Assembly (NCBI GenBank): GCA_017871115.1
Contig: JAFCIZ010000008.1
Coordinates: forward strand, 744,001-808,000
Source of the DNA: Cunninghamella blakesleeana
Taxonomy: Eukaryota; Mucoromycota; Mucoromycetes; Mucorales; Cunninghamellaceae
Reading direction: 5' to 3'
Length of the DNA: 64,000 bases
Made by a program: the position numbers and the translations under genes. This document shows positions 58,611 through 64,000 of this stretch, piece by piece (the stretch's first letter is position 1; every line of letters starts with the position of its first letter). Under the pieces are notes generated by a model. The model made no database searches and was not told where the DNA came from. It saw only the letters and a list, made by a program, of their open reading frames with translations.

Positions 58611-59302
58611 TAATAATAAAAAAATGAATCTTGATATTATTGAATGCATATGTATACTCATAAACACTTGTATTTAAAAAAATACTCCTCCATCTCCTCC
58701 TCTCCTTGTCTCTATTCTTTTTCTTTTTTTTTGACCTGTTGCTTTTTTTTTTTTTTTCATTTTCTTTTTTAAATATATATACCTTAAATCTAGTTTTATT
58801 AAACTCCTTTTTTATTTTTATTTTAGTATGAAAGAGAATAATTATTATAATAAAAAAAATATCCCGCCTCCTTGATATCCCTCTTTTCTTCTTTTTTATT
58901 CTTCTTTTTCTTTCCCATTCTCTTGTTCATTCAGTTTTCTTTGTCTTAAAAACTTGATTTTTTGTATTTAATTTATTACATATACATATGCTATTATTTT
59001 AGTTATTACTAAAATGATACTTTTTATTTATTAATAATATTATTCTAGAAATAATATACATTGCATTTAAATAAATAAAAATAACATTCAAGCGTTACAT
59101 AAACTTTTTCAGCATACACACTCTTAATATTTTGGTCATATTTTTTTCTGCTTATTGTATTTTAATAAATAAAATATAAAACAGTGAGTATTATCAACGC
59201 TCTTTTGTTTGTGATTTTTTTAAAAAAAATTTATTACAATTTATTTACATGGAAAAAGAAATAATCCTACATATATACTAACGTTTTTTTTTTTCATCAA
59301 TT
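58611..59302. other. Convergent intergenic region before MUS81
   Basis: The 3' flanks of the Asn-rich gene and MUS81. Long pyrimidine-rich runs lie at 58680-58770 and 58870-58950, with T7A8 at 59215-59228. No coding frame is seen. Confidence 0.5.
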
Positions 59303-62300
59303 TTATGATGATGATATTTGACCCCATATATTCCATAAACGTTCACTAAGTTGAGCTGTCCATCTTCTTCTATGTAAATTATCCTTTGTTGCATTCATTG
59401 CTATTTTTTTCCCTTCTATGATAGTCGATGAATCCATAGCCTCTAATAATTGATGAGGTGTAGGATAATGTTGAATCAAGGCATATGCCTTGTCTGCACT
59501 TACACCTCGGATGGTCATTAACATTTTCATGTACAAATCTTGCAAAGTGGATGATCCTGATTTACTATTAAGTTGGTTATAAAGTGAGTAAGAAATGACA
59601 TAATGAAGGCCAGGTTTATTATTATTTGTTTGATGTTTTTTATTATCTTCATGAAGTTGACGTTTTATTTCTATATAATTCTCTTTGGTAACTAATCTTG
59701 GCGGAATTTCTTGTAGTTTAACGTTCTAAATTAATAATAGAAAAAAAATTATTATTTAAATTAAATTGATTGACTTAAATTTGTATGTATATATATAATT
59801 ATATATGATGTAAAATAAACTTACCTCATATAATTTTTCAACCATTTTAGTAACACAAACAAGATAATCAATCGTTTCTTCTAAACTATTCGTACGTTTC
59901 AAATAAAATTGGTCAACAGCTTGAACTGAAGACATAGATGTACGAATTTGTTGACTACTATATTTATTAATTTCTTCTCTATTGTATTCTTCAATAATAT
60001 ATATTACTTTGCGAGAACCACTATGTTTTAAACGAAACTAAGATAGAAATGTTATAATTAATAATAATTTATTTGATTAATTATTTGTTTATGTGTTTAT
60101 AAATCACTATCATTATTTTATTTTTTTAAAAAAGTCAAGCTTGCTTTTATATAGATATATCTATTTACCTTTTGTTCATGGTATCGTCCATCTCTTACAC
60201 TACTAACCAAATCATCCAAGCGCTTTCTTTCTACAACTATATCTAAAAACATTTCTTCATTTGTTGATTTATGCTTTGCTACCCATATCACATCACCCAA
60301 ATCCAAAGCTCTTTTCATGACATGGACACCTTTTTGACATAATGTATCTTGAATATATTCACGATTAGTTTTCATCTTTACTTCTCGATTATCCAACACC
60401 ATCATGATAGTATAATCTTCTGGTAACCATAGTTTTCCATCCCTTTTCACCAATGGCACGTAATCTATTGTTGTTATTGTCGTTTCTACGGTTTCCGAAT
60501 TGGCTGTGCATTGTGTGTTGTTCATATCATCATAGTCATATTTACCAAATCTATTTATTAGGTATAATGATGGCGACGATGATGATATATTGACATTATT
60601 ATCATTATCATTAAAACTTGACTGTGTGTTCCATCCATAATCGTCACCACTATCATTTTGAATTGTGGGCTGACTACTTATTATATCTTCATTATCTGAT
60701 GGCCAAAAACTCTTGTTATTTGTTGTTTGGCTAGAGACAGAAAGTTGAGAATTTTGATTCTCTTCATGGAGTGGTAATAAAGGTCTTGGTGGAAGTCCAG
60801 AACAAATAAGATCAGCAATCATTTCATATATATAGCCTGTACATGTAGATTCATCTACATATTTTAATTGTTGTACTTTACTATGATGTTTTTGATCTGA
60901 ACTGAATTGAATTTTGTATAAAAGTGAGTGACTGTCACCTATAAACAAAATTATATATATGTAAGTACGCACGTTAATTTTGTTATAAATATTTATAAAT
61001 ATGTATGTATGAATAGCTATCAAAACTTACGATCGATTTTAACACTAGCTTGGGATAGATGACGAACTTGTTTATCATTGATATCGAGATAAGTATAATG
61101 AAAAAGTGATTGATTTGAAGAATCCTGCTTTTATTTTATTTTTATTTTATTTTTTTTAAATAAAAATAAATAGACAGTTTTAATTAGTCTCTTCATTTGC
61201 ATATTCAAGTGTAATAATAGAATATTGGAAAATTAAAATAAATAACTTTTTATACATGTATTTGCCGTTCTTTACTTGCTGATTAGATATAGGTTGAATA
61301 ATAGGAGAGGAAGGTGGGGGGGATGGAGATAAAAGTGTGATCACTTCAGGTTGACGAGTTGATGGTAAAAGCAGTGATGATGTAGATGATATACTTTTAT
61401 CTTTCTTACTTGATGAAGGAAATAATAATGTAGGATTTTGGCTGTCATAATCATCATCATCTAAATTTATATAATCATTTTTATGGTTAATGCTGTTATT
61501 ATTACTATTGCTATAACTATTTATGGTATTATTATATTCATTGCTGTGATTATTAATGATATGGTTATTATTTTCACTGCTGTTATTATGGATAATGGAA
61601 TTACTATTGCTATTTAAATGAACTTTTTGCTTTTGTTTTTGAGTATTGTTAGTAGTAATGTCTGATGTTGATGCATGACTATTTACATTACTATTTGGTA
61701 TAGGCGTTGAAGTAACATCAGATAAATTGATACTATCCGAATCATCTACTAAATCAAAATCATTATAATTATAACCGTCTACTTCGGAAAATGAAACTTG
61801 ATTTGACGAAGAGGTATTATTATTATTATTATTGTTTTGTTGAGAATAACTAGTTATTTGTGTCGCAATAGATGGCATGTTTGAATTAGATGTTAATTGA
61901 TACTCTGAGGGATTTAAAACATATAAACTAAGGTCAACCTTATTATTATTATTGCTATTATTATTGTTTTGAGATTCCATAAATTCGTCCCATACTGATT
62001 GTAAGCCAGAACTACGATTTCTTGACTTTGGTGTATTATTTATACTCGAACTACATGATGCATTTTGCGATGATGCAGATGCTGATTTAGTAGCAGTAGA
62101 AGGCTTTTGATTTCCACTACTAGCATTTCTTAGTTGTTGTGCCAATGTTTCACCTGATTCAGTCAACATAAATCGAGCGGGGCTACCATTTTGCCATACA
62201 TAACCTTTTTCTTTTAGTACTTTAATACCTGACCAAGCTGTATAATTTTGTCCAGGCTCAGCAAGATCCATTGACACATCACAATAAACTTGTCCATTGT

Positions 62301-62554
62301 TGATAATTTCTTCTTTTAATGCATTATGTTGTCCTTGTTCTTTAAAATCCAATAAACATAGTAAAATAGCATATGGACCTGTACGATAACGTGGTATATA
62401 TGGTCGCGGAGCGCGTTTTCGTTTTACTGAACTTTCTGCTGAATCAGATGGCGAAGCTGTAGATGTTAAAGTATCTTGTGAATGACCTCTTTTTTTTCCT
62501 AATAAGAATAACAAAAATAATAAAATATAAATATAAATATAAAATTAATTTATA

Positions 62555-62589
<35 letters not shown>

Positions 62590-63014
62590 CACTTTATATT
62601 CCATTTTGATCTATTTAAATTAAACACCTTTTGGCCGTATAGGTGCTGGTAAACCATTATCTTGACAGTATTGAATCATTTTTTGTTCTAATCGTTTTAC
62701 TAAAGTAGGTCCAATACCATTTAGTTGCTCTGCTTCACAAGGATGACTAAATACCATAGGGCAACGAGATAAAGAATCATGAGCCTAATTTTCAACAGGG
62801 GATAGAAAAAAATAAATAAATAAATAACATTTGTCAAATTTTGTTTTTTGAGCCTAACAATAAATATATAAATTCCTCTTCTGAAGTATAGTAATAAAGC
62901 TACCTTTTTATACGAAAAATAAGATTTCATTTGCATAGCTTTGGCTTCTTCCATCCACTCTCCTACCCAATCTCTTAATAAAGGGTTGCCACATTCTAAC
63001 CGAGGTGGCGCCAT
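59303..63014 (-). CDS. MUS81: MUS81 structure-selective endonuclease with long low-complexity insert
   Basis: Seven exons: 63014-62904, 62784-62628, 62498-61276, 61124-61031, 60938-60169, 60037-59825 and 59725-59303, totalling 2991 nt, or 996 residues, much longer than usual for Mus81 (about 550-630). In order: the N-terminal helix-hairpin-helix (ECGNPLLRDWVGEWMEEA, LNGIGPTLVKRLEQ); a winged-helix region (TGPYAILLCLLDF); a Ser/Asn-rich insert; the ERCC4 nuclease with DNREVK, the GDVIWV strand and the catalytic VERKRLDDLVSSVRDGRYHE; and a C-terminal (HhH)2 with RGVSADKAYALIQHYPT. With Eme1 it cuts 3' flaps and recombination intermediates. All catalytic residues I can check are present. Confidence 0.95.
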
Positions 63015-64000
63015 TAAATTGTATTATCGATTATGTAAATATGTATTTTTTATGCTTATAAAAAATAATAAAAGCAAAAGTGTAAAAAATAAATTTCATT
63101 CCAAATTTCATAAAAAAAATTGAGCTGGTTTTAAATTTATTTTTTTAAAGAATTAAACCTAAATGCTTCTTGCTTTGCTTTTTGGCTTAATTTTTGTGGT
63201 TCTAGTTTATTTAGAATACTCGTTATCAAAAAAAAAAAAAAAAAAAAAAAGCTATAATTTGATTATATTATAGATATTAAATTAAAAAATACGAAAGATT
63301 ACAAAACAATTATAATAAATATTATAGATCAGTGACCAAATTGATAAATTTGAAACTGCAATTCTTACCATTTTTATTGAAACAAGATATGATTATACAA
63401 ACTAATATATATGTCTTTAATAACTATTTGTTATACCTAGTATTTCGAAAAATATGTTAATTTTACTATATTATTTTTAATAAAGAGTAAGCTTATAAAC
63501 CAAACAAAAAAACAGTAAAAATCACCTATCATTATTTTTAATATTTATTAAACTAATGGATCCTAATCTATTAAGAATTGTATATATAGGTGTTCATTAT
63601 TCTAATCAATAATCAACATGGTCAGTAATTTACAGATAGTATTTTATTTTTTTTTTGAAAAAAATAATTGTAAATATGCGCGTTATCATTAATGTAGTAC
63701 ATATCAATAAAGATATCTATTATATTATACATTATAGTATACACTTTAGTTTGAATATAATCGTTTTATTAAGTTCTAAGTATTAATTTTAAAATATAAA
63801 ATTCGCTGCATAAATGCCCAATTAGGAAACTTTCTACAGGTCTTTAGTAATTCCCAAATAATTAATTACAAAAAAAAGGTGGGAAAAGGTAGTTGTATAA
63901 AATAATCAATTTATTTTAATTGTAATATTAATTTATCATGTTTATTATCATTATTATTATTATTATCACTTTCGTAGTTTGTTAAATACTATTTTAATTA
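63015..64000. other. MUS81 upstream region to the window edge
   Basis: AT-rich sequence with GGTTTTAAATTT about 115 bp before the MUS81 ATG and an A run of about 21 bases at 63230-63250. I see no gene on either strand. Confidence 0.5.

Overview
This is a nuclear window from a fungus, most likely Mucoromycota and probably Mucorales. The DNA is very AT-rich. Its genes carry many short GT-AG introns, about 50-130 bp. It encodes fungal or opisthokont housekeeping proteins, such as U3 processome factors, ESCRT-III and a Pep12-type syntaxin, along with a single-exon F-box/LRR protein of a style I associate with Mucorales. There are no operons, Shine-Dalgarno sites, rRNA or tRNA genes that I can see. 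I built exon models by hand, and most spliced models give an intact frame (total length divisible by three) that agrees with the family. No species can be named from sequence alone.

Layout. 1-1566 (-): 5' part of a ubiquitin-like domain protein. 2445-7528 (-): full-length MDR-type ABC transporter. 7529-11282: accessory gap with a 30-bp tandem repeat and a decayed HET-domain paralogue. 11283-14571 (+): UTP25. 14716-15805 (-) and 16032-17435 (+): divergent pair NSL1-like and TRM61. 17700-18330: second decayed HET-family copy. 19309-21000 (+): short-chain dehydrogenase. 21878-24115 (-): peroxisomal 2-hydroxyacyl-CoA lyase. 24640-26648 (-): intact HET-domain gene preceded, probably through an intron, by an exon with PCNA-binding (PIP) boxes. 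28623-29214 (+): ribosomal P1. 30065-32259 (+): ZNF277. 32539-34071 (-) and 34329-35825 (+): PEP12 and RPF1. 36065-37384 (-) and 37613-39606 (+): BET2 and a LARP7-type La protein. 40393-42606 (-): F-box/LRR protein. 43933-45305 (-) and 45519-48836 (+): mL45/MBA1 and PAXBP1. 49093-49862 (-) and 50061-51214 (+): POP7 and VPS24. 52895-53233 (+): bacterial-type L7/L12-like ORF. 53451-54697 (+): DID2/CHMP1. 54997-56835 (+): TMEM164. 57177-58610 (+): Asn-rich protein. 59303-63014 (-): MUS81.

Themes. Several genes serve ribosome and RNA biology (UTP25, RPF1, P1, ZNF277, TRM61, POP7, mL45, LARP7, PAXBP1). Others serve endosomal traffic (PEP12, VPS24, DID2, BET2). Five divergent gene pairs share intergenic promoters of only 198-257 bp, four of which contain a T(n)A(n) palindrome.

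The most interesting content is a small gene family. It consists of one apparently intact gene joining tandem PIP boxes to a HET domain and two stop-riddled relatives, all within about 17 kb. Next is the L7/L12-like ORF, whose bacterial-type N-terminus is cut by one in-frame stop; it is a candidate for transfer from a bacterium.
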